Positions 8,489 to 17,484 of a DNA stretch of 64,000 bases are shown in pieces (within the stretch, counting starts at the first letter, position 1; each line of letters begins with the position of its first letter). Source of the DNA: Leptospiraceae bacterium (lineage in GTDB: Bacteria > Spirochaetota > Leptospiria > Leptospirales > Leptospiraceae); NCBI GenBank assembly GCA_016708435.1, contig JADJFV010000007.1:62001-126000 (forward strand), in the 5' to 3' direction. Below the pieces are notes generated by a model. The model saw nothing but the letters and a program-made list of their open reading frames with translations, was not told the DNA's origin and ran no database searches. The position numbers and the translations under genes are program-made.

Positions 8489-9496
8489 TTATCCTTTTTT
8501 TACCATATATCTAATCAAATCAACAACTCTATTTGAATATCCCATTTCATTGTCATACCAAGAAACGAGTTTGAAGAAATTTGCATTTAACTCAATACTA
8601 GCATCTGCATCGAAAATAGAAGAAAGAGGATCGCTTGTAAAGTCATTGGAAACAACTGCTTCTTCTGTGTATCCAAGAATTCCTTTCAAACTTCCTTCAG
8701 AAGCTTCTTTCATTTTTTGTTTAATTTCTTTAATAGAAGTTGGTTTTACTGTTTTAACAGTTAAGTCAACAACAGATACGTCAGGAGTTGGAACTCTAAA
8801 CGCCATACCTGTTAATTTTCCGGCTACTTCAGGAATACAAAGACCTACAGCTTTTGCAGCCCCAGTAGAAGAAGGAATAATATTCTGAGCTGCCCCTCTT
8901 CCTCCACGGAAGTCTTTTTTAGAAGGACCATCTACAGTTGGTTGAGTAGCTGTCATTGCGTGAACAGTTGTCATTAAACCTTCTGAGAAACCAAAATTAT
9001 CTAGAACTACTTTTACGATAGGAGCAAGACAGTTGGTTGTGCAAGAAGCATTGGAAACAATGTGCTCTGTTGCAGGATTGTATTTGGATTCATTCACACC
9101 TAAAACGTAAGTAGGAATGTCTTTGTCTTTTGCTGGAGCAGAGATGATTACTTTTTTAGCACCTGCTGTTAGGTGTTTTCCAGCGCCTTCTTTATCTGTA
9201 AATCTACCAGTAGATTCGATTACATATTCAACGCCCATTGCTTTCCACGGAAGCTTTTCAGGCTCTTTTTCAGCTAAGCATCTAATTTTTTTTCCATTGA
9301 TGATGATATTTTCTGCATCATGCTCTACAGTTCCTTTGAATTTACCGTGAGTTGAATCATATTTGAATAGGTAAGCTAAATTGTCAGGTGTTACCAAGTC
9401 ATTGATTGCCACAAATTCTAAATTGGGATCTTGTAAACCAACACGGAGAACGAGTCTCCCAATTCTGCCAAAACCGTTAATTGCAATTTTTGTCAT
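8489..9496 (-). CDS. gap: Glyceraldehyde-3-phosphate dehydrogenase
   Basis: NAD-dependent oxidation and phosphorylation of glyceraldehyde 3-phosphate. The 335-residue protein has the Rossmann start 'IAINGFGRIGRLVLR', the catalytic-cysteine signature 'SNASCTTNCLAP', the phosphate-site 'STGAAKAVGLCIPEVAGK' and the C-terminal 'WYDNEMGYSNRVVDL'. AGGAGC lies 6 nt upstream of the ATG. It is the first gene of the operon, so the promoter and any leader control must lie at about 9500-9650, where a 22-bp palindrome sits at 9514-9535. Confidence 0.97.
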   Translation of the reverse strand: MTKIAINGFGRIGRLVLRVGLQDPNLEFVAINDLVTPDNLAYLFKYDSTHGKFKGTVEHDAENIIINGKKIRCLAEKEPEKLPWKAMGVEYVIESTGRFTDKEGAGKHLTAGAKKVIISAPAKDKDIPTYVLGVNESKYNPATEHIVSNASCTTNCLAPIVKVVLDNFGFSEGLMTTVHAMTATQPTVDGPSKKDFRGGRGAAQNIIPSSTGAAKAVGLCIPEVAGKLTGMAFRVPTPDVSVVDLTVKTVKPTSIKEIKQKMKEASEGSLKGILGYTEEAVVSNDFTSDPLSSIFDADASIELNANFFKLVSWYDNEMGYSNRVVDLIRYMVKKG

Positions 9497-9513
9497 TTAA
9501 ATGCTCCTCTAAT

Positions 9514-9535
9514 CTAATTTTTTCAAAAAAATTAG
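9514..9535. promoter_or_regulatory. Palindrome in the gap leader (possible operator or RNA hairpin)
   Basis: A perfect 10-bp inverted repeat (CTAATTTTTT and AAAAAATTAG) flanks a CA centre, 18-39 nt upstream of the gap start and just upstream of its ribosome site. It could be an operator or a weak leader hairpin, but its extreme A/T content means it could also be chance. A TTGACT hexamer (minus strand, 9581-9586) lies further upstream as a possible -35 element; no convincing -10 partner was found. Confidence 0.3.
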
Positions 9536-9652
9536 AATTTTATTTCTATCTGATAACAAGGTAATTTTGCTATTTCTATGAGTCAAAAAGTAAAATTAGA
9601 AAAAATAAAAATTATTCTATTCTTTTTAGCATTCATTCGTATTATATAATGT

Positions 9653-10309
9653 ATGAAGATAAAGATTTTACTTATTCTCTATCTCACCATGGCTTCTGTC
9701 CTTTTCTCGAATGAGAGGATGACGTATACATTCAAAACTCATAATTTCCGAATTGAATTGCCAACCCATTGGGAATTAACGAAATCTCTCGCCGATCACA
9801 AGCATAAACCAATTCTAGTTGCTTCGAGCGAAGAAGATCGGATTCATTTAGAAATCTATGTCTTCCCTAGAGAAGCCCACGATCTAAAGCAAGGCTTCCT
9901 TCAAACTTTGAAAAATCTACAGCTCTGGGCAGAAAATTATACTAGCCTTGATAGGGAGGCAGAATTCCCACTCTACCACTTAGAAGGCTATTGGGCAAAA
10001 ACAATGGGCTTCAAACAAAAACGAAAAACCTATGGTTATATCGTTTACGCAAGTGATGGTGTAAATCTATTCGTAATTCATGCTTACACGAATGCTGCCC
10101 TATTCCCTAAAAATTTTAAAACGATGAAAGATATTTTCAATGGGTTTACTTTAAATCGAAATTATAAGAATGAATGTTGTAATGAATGCACAATGCTTTT
10201 CCCTAATGACCAAGACCAATCCAGAACAAGTTGCGCCGATTATACGGAAACAGAAGAATGTATGATTTACTTTCAAAATAAACCACAGACAATTAGTCAA
10301 TGTAGGTAA
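9653..10309 (+). CDS. Exported hypothetical protein
   Basis: A 218-residue protein with a clear signal peptide (MKIKILLILYLTMASVLFS then NERM). The mature part is strand-rich ('FRIELPTHWELTKSL', 'RIHLEIYVFPREA') and resembles the general layout of small periplasmic PsbP/DUF1795-like proteins, but this resemblance is weak. The C-terminus is cysteine-rich (ECCNECTM, TSCADYTETEECM, final SQCR), suggesting disulphides or metal binding outside the cytoplasm. No Shine-Dalgarno sequence is obvious. TATAAT at 9645-9650 sits directly against the ATG, so either it is a chance match or the true start lies further in. Divergent from gap. Confidence 0.7.
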   Translation: MKIKILLILYLTMASVLFSNERMTYTFKTHNFRIELPTHWELTKSLADHKHKPILVASSEEDRIHLEIYVFPREAHDLKQGFLQTLKNLQLWAENYTSLDREAEFPLYHLEGYWAKTMGFKQKRKTYGYIVYASDGVNLFVIHAYTNAALFPKNFKTMKDIFNGFTLNRNYKNECCNECTMLFPNDQDQSRTSCADYTETEECMIYFQNKPQTISQCR

Positions 10310-10373
10310 TGGATGTTCTCTACAAAATGGTAAAATAGTATTGACTCAATTTACAGAGAATTCAAAATTAATT

Positions 10374-10823
10374 ATGAAAACCCAAGTCAATATAAAACTC
10401 ACCGCAATTTTACTATTAAACTTATTTATTTCCTGCATGTATCTACCTTCAGATAAAGAGAATACACTCAAAGGAAGTGAAGTCCTCGACCGCTTAAGAA
10501 ATGAAGCTACTACAATTAACAATACTTACTTTACAACCAATTTAAAGAATTCACTTCCATTTAGGTCTTCTCATAGTCTTGGGATATTGGTATTTATGTT
10601 ACCGAGTGTAATCTCTATTAACCCGAAGTTGAATTACGAAAAAGAAGGAGTAAATGATTGTATAAATAAAATTCGCACCATAGGTCTTCCTCTTGGAGGT
10701 GTGCCTACTCTTCTTAATTGCAATATAAAAGAAGCTGGTCTAATTGAACTAGGTCCGATTAGCACTGGAGGAAAATCAGCCAAGAAAAATGAGCTTCTTT
10801 TAAAAATACTTGCGCTACCGTAA
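10374..10823 (+). CDS. Putative lipoprotein
   Basis: The frame opens at TTG 10341, but ATG 10374 gives a proper lipoprotein signal: basic start MKTQVNIK, hydrophobic TAILLLNLF, then lipobox ISC. The mature protein of about 127 residues has a charged linker, the segment 'LGILVFMLPSVISINPKLNY', and two further cysteines. I do not recognise the family. It converges with the CsgG-like lipoprotein gene, with only 10 nt between the stops and no obvious terminator. Confidence 0.6.
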   Translation: MKTQVNIKLTAILLLNLFISCMYLPSDKENTLKGSEVLDRLRNEATTINNTYFTTNLKNSLPFRSSHSLGILVFMLPSVISINPKLNYEKEGVNDCINKIRTIGLPLGGVPTLLNCNIKEAGLIELGPISTGGKSAKKNELLLKILALP

Positions 10824-10833
10824 GCGAATAAGA

Positions 10834-11898
10834 TTAATTTTGCGCTCTTAATTTTGAATCAAAGTCTTTCATGGCTTTGTTTAAAGAAGGGGTTAATTGT
10901 TGTTCGTCGATAGAGAATTCATGCTTCCAGAGAATCTTTCCTGTTTCCATATCAATGTTGCGAATCGAAAATTCTAACGATGCATCATTACGATTTACTT
11001 CAATGACTTCCCCTAAAATAAGATTAGATGCATTGAGCATATTTCCAATTTTTACTTGGTCGGATGTGGTTAGTCCTGTTTGGGAAAGTTTTAATTCTTT
11101 TAGGATTTCGTCTAACTTCACTCTTTCGACGACTGTGTAATTCTTATTTACAAGAACTGTTTCCACTTTATCACGGATAGCATTTGCAACGGCAATGTCT
11201 TTTGAATATTGGTATTTGATTGGGAGAATCGCAATGCGAGAATGGCTTGTATTGTTTTTCTTTGCAGTTTGGGATATTGCTGAATCTGAAAATTTTCCAG
11301 CAGATAAATCTTCTAAGAAATCTTTCTCGAATCGATTGGCGATAAACTTTTGCGGATAATCAAACATATGAATAAAACTATGAGCGAAGGAATCATTTGG
11401 AATCAGGATTAGACTCATTGGTATACTGAGCCAGGAATTGTAGGCTCTTTCATTAATACTGTAATTGTATTCTCGTAGCAAATGTTGATTTGCCGCATCA
11501 AAGACTTCAATCTTCACATCAGCTTCAATTTTTTCGAATACAGGAATTATTCCCAATGTAAACATCCATAGAAACACAGTTGGGGCATATAGTAAATCAT
11601 CTTTTACTTTTGTAGAATACTTTACATGCAAACCGGCTTGGTCTTGTATCTCAATGCAGCAACCGCGACGTAAATAATCATGAATAGCTCCTGAATTGTA
11701 ACTAGTAGCAATACTATTATCCTTGCCCGATTTTTCCGCAAGGGGAAGCTTACTTTCTAAAGAAATTTTCTTTTTCTCTTTCCATTCCGGTGCTTCCTGT
11801 AATTTGATAGGCTGATTTCCAATTTGATAATGATGCAATGTGCAACTAATAGAGAAAAAGGAAACTAAAAACGCTGCGATTAATTTCATTTTTCCCAT
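10834..11898 (-). CDS. CsgG/LpoB-like lipoprotein
   Basis: A 354-residue envelope protein. The N-terminus is a signal peptide ending in a lipobox-like 'SFFSISC'. A hydrophobic stretch around 'APTVFLWMFTLGIIPVF' may be a membrane-associated segment. The C-terminal 150 residues look like the CsgG/LpoB/FlgT alpha-beta fold: 'IAILPIKYQYSKDIAVANAI', then 'VVERVKLDEILKELKLSQTG', 'SNLILGEVIEV', and 'DMETGKILWKHEF'. In that family this domain binds envelope partners or forms secretion pores. No downstream partner is evident here. An alternative start is the internal methionine three codons in (11889). Confidence 0.75.
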   Translation of the reverse strand: MGKMKLIAAFLVSFFSISCTLHHYQIGNQPIKLQEAPEWKEKKKISLESKLPLAEKSGKDNSIATSYNSGAIHDYLRRGCCIEIQDQAGLHVKYSTKVKDDLLYAPTVFLWMFTLGIIPVFEKIEADVKIEVFDAANQHLLREYNYSINERAYNSWLSIPMSLILIPNDSFAHSFIHMFDYPQKFIANRFEKDFLEDLSAGKFSDSAISQTAKKNNTSHSRIAILPIKYQYSKDIAVANAIRDKVETVLVNKNYTVVERVKLDEILKELKLSQTGLTTSDQVKIGNMLNASNLILGEVIEVNRNDASLEFSIRNIDMETGKILWKHEFSIDEQQLTPSLNKAMKDFDSKLRAQN

Positions 11899-11916
11899 AC
11901 GAAAATTCGAACAGCA

Positions 11917-13146
11917 CTAATCTGCAAAAGGAAATTCGAGTGAAAAGTTAATGAAAACGCCTTTATTTGGCTCTATATGATTTTTAAGAGTACCCACGCG
12001 AACTTTTCCTTTATGATTTCGCAGAATTGTATCTACAGTGCAAAGTCCCAAACCAAAATCAAGTGTCGGAAAATTTTCGTATACATACCTGGAAAGTCGA
12101 AAGAAAGGTTCAAATAGAATGCTATGATATTCGGGCTGAATCCCATTTTTTTCTTTTCCATTTGGATCAGGAGTATTTAGAAAAGATACGATCATCTTGT
12201 CTTTAGAAAATTCATACAAGATAAATACCTTTGTGCCTTCATCAGAAAATTTGAATGCATTAATCAAAAGCTCTTGTATTGCTTTCTTCAAGTATTCGCT
12301 GTTAATAGCAAAGACTCTTTTCTCATCGGCACTTGCAAAATTCTTCGTTAGGACTACTGTATGGTTTCGAATTCCTTCGTATTTTGAAACAGTTTTCACT
12401 GCATCTTTCACAAGCTGATGAAAGTCAGCAGTTGTAATTTTTTCTTTTGGAAGCTCAGTATGATTTACTAGATCAATGTCAGCGATCGTATCAACTAATC
12501 GATTCAAAAATTCAGCATTGGCAAATAACATAGTCAAAAGTTTTCTCTTAACTATAAAATCATCTCCTTCTGGTTTTGCTGATTGCTTAATCATATCAAT
12601 TAATGGAACTATTGCACCAATTCCAGAACCTTGTAATAGGCTAGTTTTAATTCCATCAATCAGACCTTTATCGGAATGCGCCAACTCTTTGGTAACCGTT
12701 TGTTCTTTAAATATATTCCAATTGAACTGATGCTCAAGACGAATCTCACGCTCTTTTTGAATATTTTCATTTACGATTCTAAGTTCTGCCAATTCAAAAG
12801 CCTTGTTGACTTTCATAACCAATTCACTTGCGGAAAAAGGCTTTATGATATAATCATGTGCTCCACTTTTAAATAGATCAATGATCGTTTTGCTATCATT
12901 CATCATGGTAAGAATAATCACGAGAGGTGTGAATCCTGCCTCAAATAACTTTAGCATAAAGTCTTTTCCAGACATTTCACCCATTACAATATCAGAAATT
13001 ACAACAAGAGTAGGATCTGCACAATAAAGCTCATACGCCTGAATAGGATCTGTCGTTGACACTACTTGGTATTTTGCTTTAGAAAGAGTATTGATTAAGG
13101 CTTCTAAAATCACCTCATCGTCATCGACAACTAATATTTTGTTCAT
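11917..13146 (-). CDS. Response regulator fused to a histidine-kinase-like ATPase
   Basis: A 409-residue signalling protein. The N-terminal receiver domain (about residues 1-125) shows the acidic pocket 'ILVVDDDEV', the phospho-acceptor Asp in 'VVISDIVMGEMSG', and 'IIKPF' with the conserved Lys. A helical linker follows, containing 'ELAHSDKGLIDGIKTSLLQ', which may be a degenerate dimerisation/H-box; I see no canonical H-E/D. The C-terminal HATPase_c-type domain has N-box 'AIQELLINAFKFSD', F-box-like 'LFEPFFRLSR' and G-box 'DFGLGLCTV'. It may be an input-controlled kinase or phosphatase acting on an unlinked partner. A 17-nt palindrome lies just upstream of the start. Confidence 0.85.
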   Translation of the reverse strand: MNKILVVDDDEVILEALINTLSKAKYQVVSTTDPIQAYELYCADPTLVVISDIVMGEMSGKDFMLKLFEAGFTPLVIILTMMNDSKTIIDLFKSGAHDYIIKPFSASELVMKVNKAFELAELRIVNENIQKEREIRLEHQFNWNIFKEQTVTKELAHSDKGLIDGIKTSLLQGSGIGAIVPLIDMIKQSAKPEGDDFIVKRKLLTMLFANAEFLNRLVDTIADIDLVNHTELPKEKITTADFHQLVKDAVKTVSKYEGIRNHTVVLTKNFASADEKRVFAINSEYLKKAIQELLINAFKFSDEGTKVFILYEFSKDKMIVSFLNTPDPNGKEKNGIQPEYHSILFEPFFRLSRYVYENFPTLDFGLGLCTVDTILRNHKGKVRVGTLKNHIEPNKGVFINFSLEFPFAD

Positions 13147-13162
13147 ATTCTATCAGGAATAA

Positions 13163-13179
13163 TGTGACTCTGAGTCACA
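13163..13179. promoter_or_regulatory. Operator-like palindrome upstream of the regulator gene
   Basis: TGTGACT and AGTCACA form a perfect 7-bp inverted repeat with a CTG centre, 17-33 nt upstream of the 13146 start. It resembles a CRP half-site arrangement, but with a 7-base instead of a 6-base centre. The position suits an operator or leader control element. Confidence 0.4.
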
Positions 13180-13296
13180 AAAACTTTTCCTCTCCTATTA
13201 ATTCGCTCACAAAATTATAAATGCAAACGGATACCAAAATTAAACTTGCCTAACTTTATTTTCAAGCGTATTTTTTTTACAAGCAAAGAAAACAGA

Positions 13297-14184
13297 TTAC
13301 GAAGCGGCACTCTGTTGGATTTTTCGTAGAACGTTGATCTTTGCCTGTGTAATGCGTCTTAGCTCTATGATTTTATCCAGATGATATTTCAAAATAGTGT
13401 CTCTATCCAATTGCTTTTCTAAATCTTTTAGAAGATTACGAATATAGATTAAATCGTCTAGCATGGAAATCTTAGAAGTTTGGACTAATTTTTTTACTAC
13501 ATCAAATTCATATTTACGAAAATGAATCCGAATTAGAAAACGAATCGAAAATTGATTTACAGCTCTCGACCATTTGCTATTTCCTGGATCCATATAACGA
13601 CGCTCTGAGCTAGATGAATAACCACCGTTATTCTCATCTTCGTATTCTACTTCATAGTTAGGCTCTTCATCGCGGTAAAGCTTATAGAGTTTTTCTTTTC
13701 GCCATGAATCAGTGTATTCGAAAGCGTTAGTCGCAATTAGGCGAATGTATTCATCAATCATGATAGCTTCGTTTAAGGTTCTTCCTAGCTGAGTATTATT
13801 AAATTCCTTAATCTTAGGAAGTAACTCCCTCACAATCTGAAATCCAGATTTTCTTTTGTAATAAGTGCTCTCATACACCTGTGTCAGTCTCTGCTCTGTA
13901 TGATGTTTTAGTTCACTTAAAATGGATTGGTCTGCATATACATAAGAATCTACACCTTGCACAAATAAAGCAGGATCAGAGGCTACTACATTGATGATGA
14001 AAATATAGTGCAATTCTTTTAGTTGGTCGAGGTAAAACTTAATATCTTCAGCGCTTTTGGAATGAAGAGTCATCATTCTCTTAATCAAAGACTCAGAGGT
14101 AGGAATTCTTTCCCGTCCGCGCACATTTTCTTCTTTGATTTGGTTTGCGATATCTTGTAAAATTTTTATATTGGAAACAGACAT
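13297..14184 (-). CDS. Hypothetical cytoplasmic protein
   Basis: A 295-residue, mostly helical soluble protein without a signal peptide or membrane helices. The N-terminus (MSVSNIKILQDIANQIKEEN, then 'RIPTSESLIKRMMTLHSKSA') looks like a helical, possibly winged-helix-like segment. The middle contains an acidic, Ser/Gly-rich linker 'YEVEYEDENNGGYSSSSERR', and the C-terminus is a long helical stretch ending in 'ELRRITQAKINVLRKIQQ'. I do not recognise a family. It sits 30 nt downstream of the ABC permease gene and could be cotranscribed with the exporter. Confidence 0.7.
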   Translation of the reverse strand: MSVSNIKILQDIANQIKEENVRGRERIPTSESLIKRMMTLHSKSAEDIKFYLDQLKELHYIFIINVVASDPALFVQGVDSYVYADQSILSELKHHTEQRLTQVYESTYYKRKSGFQIVRELLPKIKEFNNTQLGRTLNEAIMIDEYIRLIATNAFEYTDSWRKEKLYKLYRDEEPNYEVEYEDENNGGYSSSSERRYMDPGNSKWSRAVNQFSIRFLIRIHFRKYEFDVVKKLVQTSKISMLDDLIYIRNLLKDLEKQLDRDTILKYHLDKIIELRRITQAKINVLRKIQQSAAS

Positions 14185-14214
14185 AGAACTATTCTTATTT
14201 TCGGTATTTCCGAA

Positions 14215-16743
14215 TCATTCATAGGAAAGGATTTCTCGTAAACTCAATTTTTTTAACAAGAAAAAAGGATAGAGAGTTGCCATGAAGGAAACCAGCGGAA
14301 CACTAAAAAGACAGAAAAAAACCAATAAATACGGGATTTCGATGGAGAGAGTCCAACCAAAGGCGGATTTATTGATTACATGGATGATAATTGGATTTAA
14401 TAAAAAAGAAGAAATTACGCCCATTGCTGTTCCAAAAGAAGTTAGAAATAGATTTTCTGCAAATACGATTTTGTTTAGCTGTGTCTGTGTCGAGCCAATC
14501 GAGCGAATGACTCCAAAGATACGTAGCTTGTCAGATAGATTATAAAGAATGGAAGAAAAGAGAGATACAAACGCAATAATAGCCGCGGTATATTTCAAAG
14601 ATTCCAAAACTTTAAAAACCTTCTTCACTCCACCAATGTAAATTTCTTTTAACTCCTGAGAGTTGATTAGTCGCAAATTGGGATCAAATCCAATGGCAGA
14701 CTTTAAATTTTCGAAAGTTTCTTTTTGTTTTGATTTATCTAAAATATTTACACGCACTGATTTGTAAGTATCAATGCCGAATAGATTTTTGAAAAGCCGA
14801 TAGTCCATCATGATCGTTCCATTCTCAGAAAAGAAATGCTCTCTTGTCCCTGCAATTCTAAATTCTTTGATTCCTAAATGGGAATTTATTCTTAAACTAT
14901 CCCCGATTTTAAATCCATTCAGATAAGCCATATTAGCCGATACCAAAATATCTTTTTCCAAATCAAAATCAGGATAAGTAGAAATTCCCTTTCGCTTTTC
15001 TCTTGCTATCGCTAATTTCATATCATAGGCGTGGATGGTAAATATTTTATCACCAACCTCTGCTTTTGTGTTTAAAATAAAAACATCTACTTCTTCTATA
15101 TTTCCAAGGCTCGCAATTTTTTCAGGAAGAGAAAGTGGAATTCCATAATCAGTTCCTGTTTCCAAATCAGAATAATTCAAAATAGAATAGTCATAGGGAA
15201 ATTCTCTTTCTGTCCAATCAAGAATTGACTTTTCATAACTTCCAGTGAGAACAGAAAGGGAGATAATAAGAGATATCCCCAACATCAAAGTAGCCGAGGT
15301 AAGAGTATTCTTAGTTGCATTCTGAACAATCTCTTCAAATCCAATCCGTATTTCAATAAACGCATGATCGGCGTGATCTAAAATCCAATTTACGAAATCT
15401 AAAAATAATTTCATCAAATAAGGAAAACAAAGTGTTTGTCCAAGAATAATCATTCCAATCGCTACAAGCCCAAAGACGGGAATCGAAAAATCAAGCTTAA
15501 TGGTAGAAAGTAAAAAAGCTAAAAGAATCATTCCGAGCCCAAAATAGAAAACCAATTTATAATTAAAGCTTTGTATTAAATTTGGGTCTTCGCGCACAAT
15601 GATAATCGGCTGCAACTTAGAAGATCGAATCGCAGGAAAGAGTCCCGAAAATAAAGATCCAATGATTCCAATAAAGGAACTAGCAAGAATTATCTTAAGC
15701 GGAATCTTAGAATAGGAAATAGATTGATTTACATCGGTTAATGTCGATTCACCACTAAAAATAGAATACTTAGAAAAGAAAGCTCCCAGTAAAATTCCAA
15801 AGAAAGTCCCTAGCACACCTAGAATCAAAGACTGCATTAGAAATAAAAAAAGATTTTCTCCCCTACTCGTTCCCAAGCATCGTAAAATTCCAAGCTCTCG
15901 TTTGCGGTTAATGAAGATTCCGCTCATCGTATTCGATACCATAAAAAATGCTATTAGAACAGAGATCATAGAAATGATAATCAAATTGAGATGAAACGAT
16001 TTTAGCACATTAGCAGCTCTAGCTCTAATTTCTTCTGCTGTTTCTATGTTTAAACCCGAATCGATTGCATTTAATTTGGATTTTAAAATTCCCAAATCCT
16101 CTGCATTCAAGTGATTTGTAGCAAGTAATAAAAAGCTGTAATTATTTAGTCCAAATCGCTCTTTAGCAAAAGACAAATCTTCCAAAATAAAAATTCCACC
16201 CTCTGTTTCTAAAACTTCGGCGTCTTCTACATTGTATGTTTTTCCTTCGTGTAAAAATCGAAAACTAGTCTTACCAATTTTTTCATACAGCGCAGAACTT
16301 ATCAAAGTGTGCGCGTCTTTCTTTTTACAATCTTCCCCTTCACAGCCTTTTAGTTGACTACGAAAATCGGAGGCTTCTTTTATAAAATCAATTCCCTGGT
16401 AAACAACGGTTATACTCTCTTTCGTATCTAGAATCGTAATAGACTTCTGAATCCGGGGATGAATGGAATCAATAAAACGTAACTCATTTTCATAAAAGAG
16501 TTTCTCAATAACTAAATCTTCAATTCCAATTCGATCATTTAGATTTTTTATTTTGGCTTGATACTTGTCGCCAAAGTAACCGAGAGAAAAATCCACCAGT
16601 GTCTTCTCTGCTCTTTCTCCATTGAAAGTAGTCGTAACAAAAAGAGCCACACTCAGAACAATTCCAAGAAGAGAAAAGAAAGTTTTTACTTTATGAGTGC
16701 GAAAGTATTCTACTAAAAAAAGATACGTCAGGCGATGATTCAA
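14215..16743 (-). CDS. ABC transporter permease, FtsX/MacB type
   Basis: An 842-residue inner-membrane permease. An N-terminal helix (TFFSLLGIVLSVALFVTTTF) is followed by a large periplasmic domain, then three helices around 'LIIISMISVLIAFFMVSNTM', with the FtsX motif 'INRKRELGILRCLGTSRGEN'. A central pair of helices, a second periplasmic domain and a second FtsX block ('KLRIFGVIRSIGSTQTQLNK') complete a duplicated topology like that of large lipoprotein or peptide exporters. Its start overlaps the ATPase stop by four bases, so the two form one transporter. Substrate unknown; extraction of lipoproteins or lipids is a guess from the family. Confidence 0.88.
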   Translation of the reverse strand: MNHRLTYLFLVEYFRTHKVKTFFSLLGIVLSVALFVTTTFNGERAEKTLVDFSLGYFGDKYQAKIKNLNDRIGIEDLVIEKLFYENELRFIDSIHPRIQKSITILDTKESITVVYQGIDFIKEASDFRSQLKGCEGEDCKKKDAHTLISSALYEKIGKTSFRFLHEGKTYNVEDAEVLETEGGIFILEDLSFAKERFGLNNYSFLLLATNHLNAEDLGILKSKLNAIDSGLNIETAEEIRARAANVLKSFHLNLIIISMISVLIAFFMVSNTMSGIFINRKRELGILRCLGTSRGENLFLFLMQSLILGVLGTFFGILLGAFFSKYSIFSGESTLTDVNQSISYSKIPLKIILASSFIGIIGSLFSGLFPAIRSSKLQPIIIVREDPNLIQSFNYKLVFYFGLGMILLAFLLSTIKLDFSIPVFGLVAIGMIILGQTLCFPYLMKLFLDFVNWILDHADHAFIEIRIGFEEIVQNATKNTLTSATLMLGISLIISLSVLTGSYEKSILDWTEREFPYDYSILNYSDLETGTDYGIPLSLPEKIASLGNIEEVDVFILNTKAEVGDKIFTIHAYDMKLAIAREKRKGISTYPDFDLEKDILVSANMAYLNGFKIGDSLRINSHLGIKEFRIAGTREHFFSENGTIMMDYRLFKNLFGIDTYKSVRVNILDKSKQKETFENLKSAIGFDPNLRLINSQELKEIYIGGVKKVFKVLESLKYTAAIIAFVSLFSSILYNLSDKLRIFGVIRSIGSTQTQLNKIVFAENLFLTSFGTAMGVISSFLLNPIIIHVINKSAFGWTLSIEIPYLLVFFCLFSVPLVSFMATLYPFFLLKKLSLREILSYE

Positions 16744-17408
16744 AGAAGCCTTCCATCTTTCATTTTAAGTTTAACATCACCCATAGCGCCAATTTCAGCG
16801 TTATGCGTCACCATTACAATCGTAAACCCGCGCTCTTTTTGCAAAGAAATTAAAAGCTCCATAATACGATTTGAATTCTCTGTATCTAAATTTCCAGTAG
16901 GCTCATCTGCAAATATAATCTCAGGACGATTCGTAATCGCCCGCGCAATTGCTACTCGCTGTTGTTCCCCACCGGAAAGTTCATATGGTTTATGTGTGAG
17001 TCTTTCTGAAAGTCCAACCAGTCTAAGTGAATCTTTTGCTAATTCATGAGCTTCCTTTTTTCCCTTTCCAGCTAGATAAAGCGGCAAAGACACATTTTCC
17101 ACACTCGAAAGATAAGGCATCAAATTAAAAAACTGAAATATAATTCCAATTTTACTTCTTCTGTATTCAGTAATCTCGCTCTCAGAATATGCCGAAACCT
17201 CTTCCTCTCCCACAAAGATACTTCCCTCTTCCGGCTTATCTATTCCTGAAAGAATATGCATAAGAGTAGACTTCCCCGAACCAGAAGGTCCCATCAAAGT
17301 CACAAGCTTCCCCAGCGGCAACTCTGCATTTATCCCTTTTAATACTTCGATCTTATTCTTTCCGAAGTTGTAGGACTTCTTTACATTTTGGATTTTGATT
17401 GTTTTGAT
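16740..17408 (-). CDS. ABC transporter ATP-binding protein, LolD/MacB type (probable ATC start)
   Basis: The ATPase of the exporter. Walker A is 'MGPSGSGKST', the Q-loop lies in 'GIIFQFFNLMPYLSSVENV', the signature is 'LSGGEQQRVAIARAI', Walker B is 'IIFADEPTGNLD', and the H-loop is 'VMVTHNAE'. The first canonical start is TTG at 17321, but that removes the first strand and the aromatic A-loop. The frame stays open upstream and encodes the expected 'IKIQNVKKSYNFGKNKIEVL'. It has no ATG, GTG or TTG, yet ATC at 17406-17408 lies 7 nt after AGGGGG (17416-17421). I therefore annotate an ATC start (222 residues, normal for the family). A base error in ATG is the alternative. Confidence 0.85.
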   Translation of the reverse strand: MKTIKIQNVKKSYNFGKNKIEVLKGINAELPLGKLVTLMGPSGSGKSTLMHILSGIDKPEEGSIFVGEEEVSAYSESEITEYRRSKIGIIFQFFNLMPYLSSVENVSLPLYLAGKGKKEAHELAKDSLRLVGLSERLTHKPYELSGGEQQRVAIARAITNRPEIIFADEPTGNLDTENSNRIMELLISLQKERGFTIVMVTHNAEIGAMGDVKLKMKDGRLL

Positions 17409-17484
17409 ACTTTTGCCCCCTAGGTCAGCTTTCCATACTTCTAAAGAAATTTATTTAAAATTTCGTTTCCACTTCAATTCTTTT

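Noticed and set aside
13163..13179. Canonical CRP binding site
   Set aside because: The half-sites TGTGA and TCACA are separated by seven bases rather than six; reported only as an operator-like palindrome.
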